Origin: Krasilnikovozyma curviuscula
Lineage: Eukaryota; Basidiomycota; Tremellomycetes; Cystofilobasidiales; Mrakiaceae
Reading direction: 5' to 3'
DNA: 64,000 nucleotides
NCBI GenBank assembly: GCA_014825775.1
Contig: MVAQ01000005.1
Span: 186,001-250,000 of the forward strand
Under the pieces are notes generated by a model. That model was not told the DNA's origin. It searched no databases and saw only the letters and a program-made list of their open reading frames with translations. A program made the translations under genes and the position numbers. Positions within the stretch are counted from its first letter, which is position 1; each line of letters starts with the position of its first letter. Shown piece after piece: positions 11,075-23,412 of the stretch.

Positions 11075-13686
11075 TTAGAAGAAATGCGCGTTGAAATCAT
11101 AAGGCTGATCTTCCGTTGATGTAACCTTCTTTGATGTGGAAGAAGCGACCTTGGTGCTCTTTTGAGCCTTGGGTGCAACAACGGCCTTCACCTTGGCATC
11201 CTTCGTCACCTTCTCCTTCTTCGTGATCTTCTCGGATGTTGGGGTCGGGCGCTTGAGGATGGAGACGATGTCCTCCTCCGTCAAGCCTTTGGCTGGGGTT
11301 TGGGGCAGGGGCGTCGGATTGAAGGCAACTTTTTTGGCTGCTGGTTCTTCTGCCGTTGTTTCCGCTCGAGAACGCTTCTTGTTCTTCGGTTGAGATTTGA
11401 GGATAGCTGCTTGTTTCTCAGCAAGAAGCTTTAGGATTTCGGCTGAAGTGGCAGCATCTTCCTCGTCATCCTCTCCATCGTCCTCTTCTTCACCGTCTTC
11501 CCCCTCTTCCATGCTATCCTCTAATTCCTCATCTTCGTCTTCCCATGCTCCCTCATCTTCATCTTCTTCATCATCATCTCCACCATGGCGATCTTCTGGC
11601 ATGAACTCGTCGTCCAAGACAACTTCTCTTATATCCTCTTCGCTGCACTGAAGCTTTACCAGCCCTCGGCCCTGCGACCTCATCTCCTTTCTTCCTTTGC
11701 ATGATGCGAGGAGAGAATCATCAACGTCGGTGAAAAGCTTCAGGCTCTCCAGATTGGTGGGGACCAGTGGTTCGAGTGTCGTACCGGCAGGTGGAAGAGA
11801 GTAATAAGGAAACTGCCCCAGTGACCAATCTCGGAGGACTAGTCGGGATGCGGAGTCAAGATCTGGCACGCCATGTTTCTTCAAACGACCAGTAGATCTA
11901 GCAACAGAGGTAAGGAAGGAGGTGGTGTCCCCAGAGATGAAAGCTGGAGTATTGTAGAGAACCATCAGGTCTTCAGGTGAGGCACGCAGTATGATGTGTT
12001 CAGCTACAGACATAACAAAATGATTAGCTCTATTGACTAAACAGGGAAGAATAACGAGGGTTCATGGAGCTCACCCAATGGTATCGGCTCCTTGATCCTG
12101 TCGATCCTGCCTATGTTCCTCCTCAAAGTATCGAGAACTCTGTTGGACTCAATCAAATCCCAAATCGCCTCATTCCTCTCTTTTCTTTCTTCAGCCTCTT
12201 CATCATCATCATCTTCTTCCTCGTCCTCTTCCTCTTCTTCATCCTCATCATCATCCTCTGGGAATATATCGGCAAAGATCCAGCCAGGAGTATCAATGAG
12301 GGTGATGTTTTCGCTGAGATCGATGGAGATGGGGGAAGTGGTAGTTGGACCACGGGAGGCTGAGGTGGGCGGGAATGGAGCTACAGGAACAGCTGAGGAC
12401 GATAATGATGGGCCGAGGAGACAGTTGATCAAGGATGATTTGCCAACGTTAGGTAGACCAGCTACTGCAACGGTCAAAACGTCATCCGACGAGTCTTCGG
12501 AATCAACCACTTTCTTCTTTCCGTCCTTCTTCGCCTGCTTTGATTTCTTCTCAGCAGACCATTGTTCCAGAACAGCTAGAAGAGCCTCGCGACCAATGAT
12601 CGTGCTAGAAGAAGACGCTTCAGCGCTGCCGTTTGTAGACTTCTTAGCGGATGGATCGATGTGTTTGAACGACGACTTGAAGACACAAGTTGGGAAACGC
12701 GGACGCAGATATTCTAACCAAGATTTGAGAGCTTCTCTTGGTACAAGATCTTAGTAATAATAAGGACGAAAACATTTGTTCAGTCCGAGATTAATGTGAG
12801 GTTGCAACAAGAAGTAAACTCACCAGCTTTCGTCAGGACGATGATGACTTTGCCCTCTCCTTCAACGAAAGCAGTTTCCAACCATTCGCTCCTGAATGCC
12901 AATGGATCTCTGGCGTCAACGACTTCCAAGAGCACATCGGCTTTCTCGAAGACCGATTCCAGAGTTGGATAATCAGCGTCGAATAGAACTGGGATATCTT
13001 CATCATCACCTCCCAACCCTTCCATCAAATCATCCTCGTCGTCGTCATCCAAAGCAGATTTAGCTGAAGTGGAAGCTACTCGTGAACCGGACAGGATGTT
13101 GATACCTGGTGCGTCGTCTTCATCCTCCGCTTCTGTTGAAGGCAAACCTCCTTTCTTTGAAGCTGCAGTTTGGAGAGCCTTCTTTTCATCTCTGAGCTTT
13201 TGTTTTTCTTCCTCTTGCTATAGGATCGGTAGCAAAGGACGAAGTTCCGACGTTCGATGGTTAGAAATTTTGAGTGAAGAAATTTTGAAATTACAGATAA
13301 CAACTCACAATTCGTCGGGATTCAGCTACTTCTGCCAAGATTTGATCTTTGTATGGGAATGAGTTTGGAATTCCTGGATCCTTCTTTTTGTCTGAGAAGC
13401 AGCAGAAGCGAGAGCAGTGAGGCTCAGCGCAATCCAGAAGTATGAAAGAGGGTTCGAATTGAAAGGTTATTACTCACTAGACTTCCAAGTCACATCCTGC
13501 TTCGATGATCTTCTGTTCTTCTTCCTGGTCTCGGCAGCTTTCTGCTTGATCTTAGATCGCTGGTGAGTGGTACCTCTGTTTGAGGTTTCTGGAGAAGTTG
13601 GCCGAAAGTGAACATGTATGGGTCAGACTTCAGCACTGCTGCCTTAGTGAACCATGATTAGACTTACTCTTTCTAATTCGAGGCAT
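11075..13686 (-). CDS. NUG1: Nuclear/nucleolar GTPase, NUG1/nucleostemin (GNL3) family
   Basis: A circularly permuted GTPase of 60S ribosome assembly and export. The first exon (ATG 13686, MPRIRK) and the next give a very basic Grn1-type N-terminus. The G motifs come in permuted order: G4 as LTKAD, split by the intron near 12830 and continued by LVPREALKSW; G1 as GLPNVGKSSL near 12430-12460; G3 as DTPGW near 12280-12300. Ahead of G4 the typical VVDARDPLAFRS is present. Directly after G3 lies a long Asp/Glu tract (about 12190-12265), unusual in that place. A second acidic tract follows at 11455-11600, then a Lys-rich tail ending in DFNAHFF. The acidic DNA creates spurious poly-Ser frames on the other strand. 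Six or so exons. Confidence 0.9.
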
Positions 13687-14090
13687 TTTTGAGCGTCTCG
13701 AAGTTGATTGAACGTCGGTAGCTGGTACAAAGTCCAATCCCAGATTTGTGAAAAACTTATCTCGTCGCCGCCACCGGAGAGCAGAAAGCCTACTCGCATC
13801 AAGAATCTAGAAAAATGCTTTTCTCAAGTTTTTCAACAGAGAATTTGAAGGGAGTTCCACACTGAAGGCATACGATGTAGTTATGCCCCGCTGTTCGCAT
13901 GTGAAAGCGCATATACCTTCTCAGTGACAGCACATCTTTCCGAAAAGTCCTCTTAAACAAGAGTGATCGTGATTCCCAAAAGATGACAATATGCAAAAGA
14001 AATAAACAACGCTGTGATGATGAATTTCGTGCAAAGATCACACTAAAAACAAAATTCTAAAGGAGTGCAGAAGGAACGAGGTTTGGATCC
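13687..14090. other. Intergenic, NUG1 promoter side
   Basis: About 400 bases between the NUG1 start and the TCTP stop. An 80-codon frame on the minus strand here starts at no ATG-supported exon and looks like 3' untranslated sequence or promoter. No element identified. Confidence 0.4.
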
Positions 14091-15069
14091 CTACAACTTG
14101 GTCTCCTTGAGACCATCCCTCCAGAAAGTGAAGTATGGGGTAGTACCATCCTCCTATGAGATCAGGAAAAGTAAGGCAAGTCAGCTAGCAAGTCGAAATG
14201 GGACATTGGTGCCATGTCCACTTACTCTGTAGTTGAGGAGAGCAACCATGCCCTCTGGGTTCATGTTTTCACCAGTGTAGAACTCGTAGTCCTATATTGA
14301 GGGAAGGGAAAGTAAAGAAAAGCGTGATCAATTTAAACATTCATCACAGGAAATCAGATATCATCACGATCATCACGATAAAAGCTGGGCTTACCTTGAA
14401 GTTACCAATAATCTTCTTGGCCAAGACCTGGGCACGCTTCTCGAAGTCCTTGACTTCTTCTTCGGTCTTTCCGTTCTCCTGAAGGGCCTTCTTCAAGTTC
14501 TTCATGTAGTCTTTTGAAATCGTGGCGGCCAGAGAAGAAGAAAACCCCAGACGTAAGACAACTGCAAGAAATCAAGAGATGCAATTAGGGAATGCAGAAA
14601 CTTACCCTTGAGGTAGACCATGTATGACTTCTTGTCGAATGAGGTGGGTTGCAGACGCATGGAGTGGATAACGTTGTTGACGACAGAGGCACCGCTCTCG
14701 AGCTCCTCCTCAGCCTCTTCAGCGGAAGCGTTGGCACCTATTCAGGTTTATTGTAATAATAAAAGTAAGTGAAGACGTCCCTGGTGCTAAATCCTAGAGA
14801 GAGGACCCCAAGAGTAAAGGCTCAACGCACCGATATCAACATCGCCCTCCTTAATGGTGATCATGTCACAGTTAACCTCGAAGCAGGTCTTGTCGTCGCT
14901 CTCAACGACATCGTAAGCGTCAGAGAACATCTCATCGTTGGTGATAATATCGACTGCGAGAAGAAAAAAAAGACAAGCAACGTGGTTAGCTCTTGTCAGC
15001 TCCGATTCTGAAGAATTCCTTCTCAAAAAGCAACAGGATTTAGCCCAGGTACATACTGTAAAGCAACAT
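14091..15069 (-). CDS. TMA19: Translationally controlled tumor protein homolog (TCTP)
   Basis: A small conserved cytosolic protein associated with ribosomes and stress response. Spliced length is about 170 residues, normal for the family. The start ATG at 15069 gives MLLYIDIITNDEMFSDAY across the first intron, which splits codon 5. Recognisable blocks follow: CFEVNCDMITIKEGDVDIG, a variable acidic loop rich in Glu and Ala, SFDKKSYMVYLK, a helical hairpin (DYMKNLKKAL to KKIIGNFK), then YTGENMNPEGMVALLNYRE and the C-terminal PYFTFWRDGLKETKL. Six exons, five introns. It is divergent with the KHA1-like gene. A TATA-like string lies about 145 bases upstream of the start. Confidence 0.97.
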
Positions 15070-15444
15070 GATGAGAGAGAGGTGTGAGGGGGATGGAAAT
15101 AGAGATAGGGAGGATCGAGTCGAAAGTGACCTGTCACAAAATTTCAAGAGCAGCGAAAAATGGACTTTCCCAATTGGGACGACGATGTGGCGTCTGGTTC
15201 ACTCTGTGGCCCCTTATATTGCACGCGGGAAAATCACCCACACATGGGTTGGAAGCCAAACACGACGGGTACCTAACCAGACCAGTCAACTCAGACTCCT
15301 TGCACACCTCACTGGATCAGCTGGGCGTAGTGTGTAGCCTTGTCCTTTACAGGGAGCTATCGATCAGAGCTTTCACAGACCAACAAACCTCCATCCCTCT
15401 TTGAAACTTCCTCCTCGAAGTCTCCACTGTCCGCTGATTTTCAG
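15070..15444. other. Divergent promoter region, TCTP / KHA1-like
   Basis: About 375 bases between two divergent start codons (15069 minus, 15445 plus). No coding character. It must hold both promoters. The plus side just before 15445 is pyrimidine-rich, as is common in fungal promoters. Confidence 0.5.
15210..15219 (-). promoter_or_regulatory. TATA-like box for TCTP
   Basis: Minus-strand reading contains AATATAAGG, about 145 bases upstream of the TCTP ATG. Position and sequence are plausible for a highly expressed gene, but no transcription start is known. Confidence 0.3.
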
Positions 15445-18400
15445 ATGGATCCCATCCATAACACCTTCAAGATGCTAGAGAAACGAGTCAATGTTACGAC
15501 CAGTCAGGTGAATCCACCTTACCTCGACGTTTGCTCTGCTGTTATTTGGCCTCAGCTAACTCTATTCGTGTTACGTTTCGCTTTACGTGTAAGGCTGGTG
15601 TTCTTGGCAACCCTCCAGCGAACCCAGCAGCATACAACTCCAGCGATCCAATTGTCCTCTTCATCATTCAGTTGACACTGATCTTAGCATTCACCCAATG
15701 TCTTGGCTGGTTCTTTCGACGAATCCGTCAGCCTCAAGTGATTGCGGAAGTTATCTCTGGAATGTGAGTGGCACCTATCTTATCTTAAAGAAGACATCCA
15801 TATAACATCTAATTAACCACTGTTACATTGGCATTGCCTGTCCCTACTGCATCTAGTTTACTCGGTCCTACCGTTCTTGGTGAGTAGAACCACTGTCTCA
15901 CTTGCTGCGCTCATGTTGGTGGGTGACATCTAGGTACATATGCTAACCTTCCTCCTTCTCATCCTCGTTGATCTATCGGCAAATATTCTAGGGCGAGCTC
16001 CAAAGTTCTCTGCCACGATCTTCCCTACCTTGTCCTTGCCATACCTGAACTTGGTCGCAACTATCGGCTTGGTTCTTTTTCTTTTCTTGGTTGGCCTTGA
16101 AGTCGACTTGTCGGTCGTCAAGAAGAACTATAAATCGACTCTTGCTATCTCCGCTGCTGGGATCATCTTGCCTTTTGGAATTGGTGCTGGCGTGGCTGTT
16201 CCGATTTACAACCAATTCGCGATTGACAAATCTGTTGGATTTGGTCACTTCTTGTTGTTTGTTGCTGTTGCAATGAGTATTACTGCTTTCCGTAAGTAGT
16301 ACATCTCCTCGCTGATACCGCATACTGCTAGCTCAACTGACCTACTTGCCTCCCGCTCTATGCATTTACAGCTGTCCTTTGCCGAATTTTGACCGATCTC
16401 AAGTTGCTCGACACACGAGTTGGTAACGTCGTTCTGTCAGCTGGTGTTGGAAATGATGTCGTCGGATGGATCCTTCTCGCATTAACTGTGACGCTCGTCA
16501 ATAGTTCGGTTGGCCATGGAAGTTCCAGCTCAGGGTATGTCCACCTGCAGCCTGATCGAGCCTATCATCTTTGTACTGACGAGTTATGTTTATATCGATC
16601 CTTTCAAAACGTAGAGTCACGGCGGTTTATATTCTTCTTTGCGCTGTCGGATGGACTCTCTTCTTGCTCTTCCCTGTCAAACGCGCTTTGATGTGGGCCG
16701 CTATCAAGAGTGGTTCTATCGAGAGAAAAGAGCCAACGCACCTCATGATGACCATCGTTCTGATGCTTGTCATGATCTCTGCATTCTTTACAGACATCAT
16801 TGGTGTCCATCCCATTTTCGGTGGCTTCTTAGTTGGATTGGTGAGTTCGGTGTTTCATAAGACGCACAAATAGCGACCTCTAACTGCTCCTTCCCCTGAA
16901 AAATTTTAGATTATTCCCCATGAAGGCAACTTTGCTGTTGCGTTGACCAAAAGAATAGAAGACTTGGTGAGCAGCGTCATCAGCGTGATGGTACCTACCT
17001 GGTGGTTGAATTGAATATCTGACGACGCTGTCATCTCATAGGTCACCATTCTCTTTTTGCCAATCTACTTCGTTCTTTCGGGACTGAAGACCAATCTTGG
17101 ACTCTTAGATAATGGCATCACTTGGGGTTATACCATTTTGCTAATTGTCGCTGCTTTCTTCGGAAAGTTCCTCGGTAAGTTTGTTCATGGTCATCTTCTT
17201 TCTCTGCTCGGGCTTATAATGAATGAACTATTTGTAAATTTCGCAGGTTGCTTCCAAGCTGCCAAGCTCTCTGGCTTTAACATTCGTGAATCGTTGGCCG
17301 TCGGTTCGTTGATGAGTTGCAAAGGGTTCGTCGTCCTATTTTTGCGCATTCCGTTTAGTGCTTTTATCAACTTGTAACTGAAACTCCCTATTTATTTACA
17401 CTCGAAGTCTTGTTGAACTCATCGTCCTCAATGTCGGCCTGAACGCTGGTATCTTGGACCAGCGCACATTCTCAATGTTTGTCTTCATGGCTATCGTCCT
17501 GACCCTCATGACGACCCCGTATGTATGACATTCGTTATCTCCTTCCGTTATCCGTTAAAAGTCCTTACCTGCTTGTTTCCTTTTATCAGATTGACCTTGT
17601 GGTTCTACCCACCGTCCCATAGAGAATCCATTGCGGAGTTGAGAGTCGCCAAGAGCATTCCCGCCGTTCCATCTCTCTCAGCGACCCCTGTCTTCAGAGT
17701 CGGCGATTTGCGTATATGGTGCAGCAAAGTTCTTGTTGTTCTTCACCGTATCGACCATCTTCCGGCAACTATGTCTGTCGTTTCACTTCTCGGTCAAGCA
17801 CAAGGTTCTCAGCAGCCACGTGTTTATGAAGAGAAAGGAGACCGTAATAGCAGCAACTATTCAGAACACAACACATCTCTTTCATCTGTCGATGGTCTTC
17901 TGCTGATCGAATTGACCGGCCGTACATCTTCTGTCATGGACACCATCGAACTGAAGGATCAGATTCTACTTTCCGACCCTCATTCTTCAACTTTCACCAC
18001 ATTCTGTCACTTGAACAACTTACCATCGCACTCATCCATTTCTGTGGTTCACGAAGATTCATTTACAGAAAGTGTCTCCTCCAGAGCTGTCGGTAGCGAC
18101 CTGGTCATCGTTCCGTGGACAATCCCCCATCAGCATGATCACAATGAGAATGACGAGCTTTCCTCGTTGCCTGCGATCGCTTCCTTCGAAACGGTCTTTG
18201 GCTCTGATTCCAAAGGCGTTCCTTTGTATTCCCACTTCCTCCGGTAAGTTTCATGATTTGTCAACGACAAGTCGCTTCGGAGGCTTACATTTCATAACTT
18301 TATATAGTCAACTTTTCGCCGACGTAACCACCGACCTCGCGTTGTTCGTTCAGTGTGGCCCAGTTGCTAAGCGTCCTCATATCTTCCTTCCATTTTTTGG

Positions 18401-19210
18401 TTCGTCCTACAATCTTCCTAGCTTCTGTTTTACCAATCAAATGCTCACTCGCTGGCTTGGTTGTAACGGTTTTTTTTTTGTAGGTGGTGCAGATGATAGG
18501 GCTGCTTTAGCTCTAGCTGTTCAGCTTTGTCACTGCTCTGGAATAAGCGCTACAGTTGTCAGATTCGAGCGTGACTCTCTCAAAGTCGCCGAAACTCGTA
18601 GCACCGAAGCTTCTGGTGATATTGAAGCTCATAAAGTAGCGATGCAAAAGAACATGTTGACCTTGTATAGAGTATGTTCACATCTTGCGTTCTTTGTTGT
18701 TAATTTGTTGGTTTGCTTCGCTGAACCCCCTCCCCCCTCACTTTCTCCTACATTTTTAGGGAAGTACATCCAAAATCGAGCCCGCTGGATCTGAAGACGA
18801 AGATCAAGCGGTCTTCAGTTATTTTGAGTCGAACAGTCCCTCTAATGTTCACTTCGAAGATTGCAAAACTGCTTTCCCTGCCGAGTCTATGCTTGAGATC
18901 TTTTCTGCATTGGCTTCCAAGTCTGTTATGGTCATCGGGTCAGTACCTTTTCACCAGCAGGTTTAAGGACTTCAAACTGACCTGAGGAATTTTTATCTCT
19001 AGTGGTCGTGCGCGAAAAACCCTGTCTCATGCTCATCCAACTGAGTCGGAGGTCACGCATCTCGTTGCACAGCTAAAGCACACTCCCACGGTCGCTGCAG
19101 AAGCCAGAAGAACATTTGGAGATGCAAATTCTATTCTTGTCTTGCAGAACAAAGCTTCTTCTTTCCTTGTTATCCAGGCTGGCGGACTAAAGGTCAGCGC
19201 GCCTGCTTGA
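15445..19210 (+). CDS. KHA1: K+/H+ antiporter, KHA1-like (CPA2 family)
   Basis: An integral membrane cation/proton exchanger, usually of Golgi or endosome membranes in fungi. ATG at 15445 starts [17 protein letters not shown]. About 12 membrane helices follow, including [13 protein letters not shown], the loop [15 protein letters not shown] typical of CPA2 exchangers, [15 protein letters not shown], and the ion-site motif [14 protein letters not shown] near 16440-16490. Later helices ([14 protein letters not shown], then [13 protein letters not shown], then [20 protein letters not shown]) are strongly conserved. The soluble C-terminal half (about 17640-19210) carries two nucleotide-binding-like (USP-type) folds, as in KHA1, with a [12 protein letters not shown] stretch near 18483. 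The stop is TGA at 19208-19210. About 12 introns. Confidence 0.93.
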
Positions 19211-19444
19211 GCCTTCTCGTGCTGCATGTCCCTTTCGTTACGTTTCCATCGATTTTCTGTGTTAGTCTGTACCATTATAACGACCCTCGTAATTACATAT
19301 TATAGATTTCCATCACCATCACATCATGCCTTATATCGCGTTCGAGCCAGTCGCCCCGTTCATCCAGTTCAGTTCAGGCATTCTGATTGACAAACCAATA
19401 GTGAGCTCTCGTTTTAGTTGCGTGATAAGAACGGTAGGTGTCGC

Positions 19445-22400
19445 TTACCCAAAGATAGCTGCCAATAAATCGGAATTGTAATCCTGTTGAGGGAAGGTAT
19501 TCGCACCAGGATCGACTGGGGCAGTGAGATTGTAGTATGGATAGCCTTCAATGGCAGATGTGGCATCAGTGGAAGGCATGAAGGAGAAGTTGTTAAAATC
19601 TTGGATATTTTGGAGGGGGGACGGTGTGTCGATGCTGGTACCAGTCTTCGGGGAGCTCTGAAGAATCGCGTGCTCTTTAACCAGCTTGGTGACGGCTCTA
19701 CCTAGAGAGGCAGTGTCATCTGACTCGTCAAAGAGAGAGCCTCCAGACTCTACACCTGATCTATTTGAAATCTCCAACAATAGAGCTTCTATAACCTACA
19801 GCGACAAACCTGTCAGCAAGAAACAGAGAGCATACTTGGCAAAAGCAGCTAACCTTGATGGCACCTCTGGCACCTGAACTCTTTGATGAAATCTGCTTTA
19901 AGGATTCTAAAGTACCTAGTACGAGTTGAAGTTTCTGCATAGACGCGTCTGATTTGGAAGCAGCGATCGGAGTATGCAGCAAGTCGATCAAGAGAACCGT
20001 TCTATACCGAACAAAGATGGTGGGAAGAAATTAACAAGTCAGCTCCAGCTCCATGCTGGTATGACTTGGATTGGTTAGGAAAGAAACATACGCAGATACG
20101 AAAGAATAGAAAAGGGCGATCCACCATTTCTCGAGGATACCTCGGGTGTTTTGCATCAACTGCAATGATGCAGTAGCTGCAAGAACACACTGCTCTGTGG
20201 AGTAAGCAAATTTCCTAAAGAACGGAGGTAGAGTTGAGGGTCAATGCTCAAAAAGGTTGAAACAGTGAGCAACTGACTTGTTTTTGTACCCTCTGCTGAG
20301 ATACGGCCTGTGCAGCCTCATCACTCTCGTGTGCAGCGACAAGTTGGAGATGATGATTTCCCAATGAAGGGTTTTATTAGCATCTGGGTGAGCTGCATCC
20401 ATAAGCGGCGTTGCTGGATCGATTTGGAAATAAGCGGGGAATGCTGCGTGAGCCTTTCTGAACTGACTATCAATTGACAGTATAAAGGAATATGGTGGGT
20501 GTGGATTGGAACTGAAGGGTTTGGACAAGTGTCATATATGTTAGTTCAGAGGAAACAAATACCCCCCCAAAAACCACTCACTTCATTTGCCAGATGATCT
20601 GGTGAGATATTTCAGACAATTTCAATCTTACGAGCTCGTACGACATACACTTGAAAAAGTCCAAAAACAATAATCAAGATTCGTTCAGACTTCCGACAGA
20701 AACTCTGTGGCTTACAGTGTGAGTGTCAATTGGGGCAGCCTCGAGAGGCTGACCATCAATGATTTTCTCATCATCGATCTGGCAGAAAAGTAAGGAGTCA
20801 GCAAGTCGAATGTAATGTATTCTAAACTGTCTTACATTGGCAGGGTAAGCTGTCTTGATCTGAAGAAAGAACCTGTTGTTAGTTAACAGCTTCGAGGTTT
20901 GTTATCTATCTTAGGCAGAGCTCGTACCTGTTCAGGAGAGATGGAGCTGGTATATGAGTACATAGGTGCTAAGCTCCAGTCCAGGAACGTCAAGTTCCAC
21001 CAAATTCGTCTGAAGCGGACAATACAGAGGTTAGTAAACGGCGATGATGAAACAAAGGTCGAAAAGCTTGCCTTCCAACCTCTCTGGTAATGAGGTTTTC
21101 CCATCGTCCCGTCCATTTCTTAGGAGGAGCAGAAGATCCTGGAGCGTCTTCCGCACCCAAGCGAGAAAGACCCATCATGTGTGCGATTTTGATACCAGAT
21201 CCCAAGAGAGCAGCATGTGCATCGGCACGATCATTATTGTTCAAGTATACACCGAGTAAAATGATGATTTGAAGAGCTTCCAGGGTGTGATTTGATAAGA
21301 AATCGGACTGCCAGAGAGCAGCTCGAGAAGCGCTTCAGTAAGTCACCGACGTCAGTAAGAGTACAGGCACAAGATTTCAAATATGAAGAGCTAGAACTGA
21401 CGTGAACCAAATTTCTATTCGAGAGGTACAGCATATTAGCGCAGCGTTCACGCTTCTAGTGAAACAAGACGTACCTGGATTTTTGGCGCATTCTTCCGGA
21501 GTGAATCCCATAGAAATAGCAGTATCCTCCTCCAAAAAGTGCAAAGCAATACACAAGATTGAAATCAGCAAGGAAAGCCAAGCAACTGGAATCCTCTTCT
21601 GCTTATCAATGGGCATCGCCCAGAACTCTTCAAGTTCTCGGAAGAATGACGGTTTATGGAAGATGTTGTGGAACCAGCCTTGATTGAAATGAAAGTAGGG
21701 TTAGTTATGTACTTTAATTGTACTAACCAAAAAAGATTTACCCAGGGAAGTAAAGTAGTAGTTGACGAGGACACGTTGCTGATCTATAGGCGGAAGTACG
21801 CTGAAGATAGCATCAATGAAGAATGGAGCTTGTGGTGATGCATAGAAGGCACCAAACACGCTCGTAGGGTCATTGAGATTTAGCGGACGAGTTGGGGTTT
21901 GCGGAAGCGGCGAATCTTCATTGAGAAGGCCCTTAGGGAAAACACTGGACGAATAGGATCTCGATGGTTGACTTAAAGTTTCACTTTGATTGTTCGCTGT
22001 TTCTTTATACCTTCCAAAAGCGAGGGATTCTAGGACCGTGATTTTAGACTCATCGCCTGAGTCATCGTCTTTCGGGTTCTTGGTCTCAGAAGCACCCATA
22101 AAGCCTCTGATAGTTCCGTCTTCGTTTCTGTTGGATGAGTTGTCGTGTCCAAGGGCAACATCTACTGCTCCAGGTGCGATGACTCCCTGTTTGCTGAGGA
22201 CCTGTTCCAAAGCGGCGATTCGTTGATGCAAAATGAAAAGGTCTGAGGACTGAGCACAACCTACGAGTGCCCAAGAAAAAACCTTAAGTTCTATCGCAAG
22301 TGCTTCTGGAGAGAGGAATTGGCTACGTACCTGTGCTTTGAGCAGAATGCTGGACGACTTCACGACACAGTGCTTGGTCCCCACGAAGGACACAGGGCGA

Positions 22401-23128
22401 ACAAGGAAACTTTCTGTTGGTCCAGAAGCGGGAGAGCACACAAAAATCAGTCAGACTTTGGGCCATTAGGAGCTCCAAAGAACAAAGCACCCACCTATCG
22501 CACTTGATTTTTCGTCTCTGTTGAGATAGGGAAGAGAACAGGACACGTTAGCTTAGCCCGACGGAGGGAATCCTCACCGCTGGCCAGTCTCTCGCTACAA
22601 AGCCACCTTCGAAAGAAACTCCTTCTGACATGTAAGGAACAAGGCAGAGGTTAAACTCACCTTGCATTCACTGCAACTCAACACGGCTCTCTTTCTCTTC
22701 GCACTCTCCTTGATGATCCCCCCTCCATTATTTCCTTTCACCTTCTGAGCTGCCATCCCTCCAGCAGCAGCACCAGTACCAGAGTTATACTCCTCTTCTT
22801 TCTTTCTCTTCTTGCCAGCAGGTGGTGCGGCGGGAGAAGATCCTGCATCGGACGCTTCGTCGTCTGATATGGGCGATGTGACCATGGCTTGGATGTGCTG
22901 GTGACTGATACCACTCGGAGGATTGTACTGCGAGTTAGTGTGATGCTGCTGGGGGCCTCCCGAACCTGTTGGTCGTGTGTCCTGAAGCTGGCTTGAAGGT
23001 ACATGAGCTGAAGAGGCACTCATGGCGAACGCAGAGAGCGGGAAGTTGTGCTGGTTCGTGTTTGACAATGAGGAGCCCTGAGGCTGAACAGGAGGATTTG
23101 TATTGCTAGTAAAGTTGTTGTACTGCAT
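19445..23128 (-). CDS. Zn2Cys6 fungal transcription factor
   Basis: A nuclear DNA-binding regulator of unknown target. The ATG at 23128 (MQYNNFTSNTNPPVQPQ) starts a low-complexity Asn/Pro/Ser N-terminus with a basic KKRKKE patch. The binuclear zinc cluster is split over three exons (about 22670, 22510, 22410): CSECK, then RRKIKCDR, then KFPCSPCVLRGDQALC, giving spacing C-x2-C-x6-C-x5-C-x2-C-x8-C, within the family rule. A short coiled-coil linker follows (ILHQRIAALEQVLSKQG). The rest is a long helical fungal-specific transcription factor domain with the conserved FFIDAIFSVLPP and GFTPEECAKNPG parts. The final exon ends LLAAIFG. Many introns. Neighbours give no hint of regulon. Confidence 0.85.
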
Positions 23129-23412
23129 CCTGTCTCGCCGTTTCACCAAGTTGCGGTTGGGCGGTAAGTACAAGAAAACCACGAACGTTACCCGGAAGGG
23201 GCGTTGTCTGGGCTGGGTGACGAAATCCTTCTATTGCCTCTTAATTGCCGTTGTAAACAGCCCCCGTTCGAGGAGAAATTTGAGTTAGAGCCTGGAAGGT
23301 ACTCTGGCCAAAAATATGCTTTGTTTTCAGTCACTGTTCTCTGAAAGTTTGTAAACGTTGGGCTTCACGTCTTCAAGAAATGAGATTCTAAAGTTTCCAT
23401 ATCGCATCAAAT

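Noticed and set aside
11397..11651. Ser/Pro-rich plus-strand frame
   Set aside because: Antisense of the second acidic tract of NUG1; no independent support.
12092..12754. 220-codon plus-strand frame with poly-Ser run
   Set aside because: It is the antisense shadow of the Asp/Glu-rich NUG1 sequence on the minus strand.
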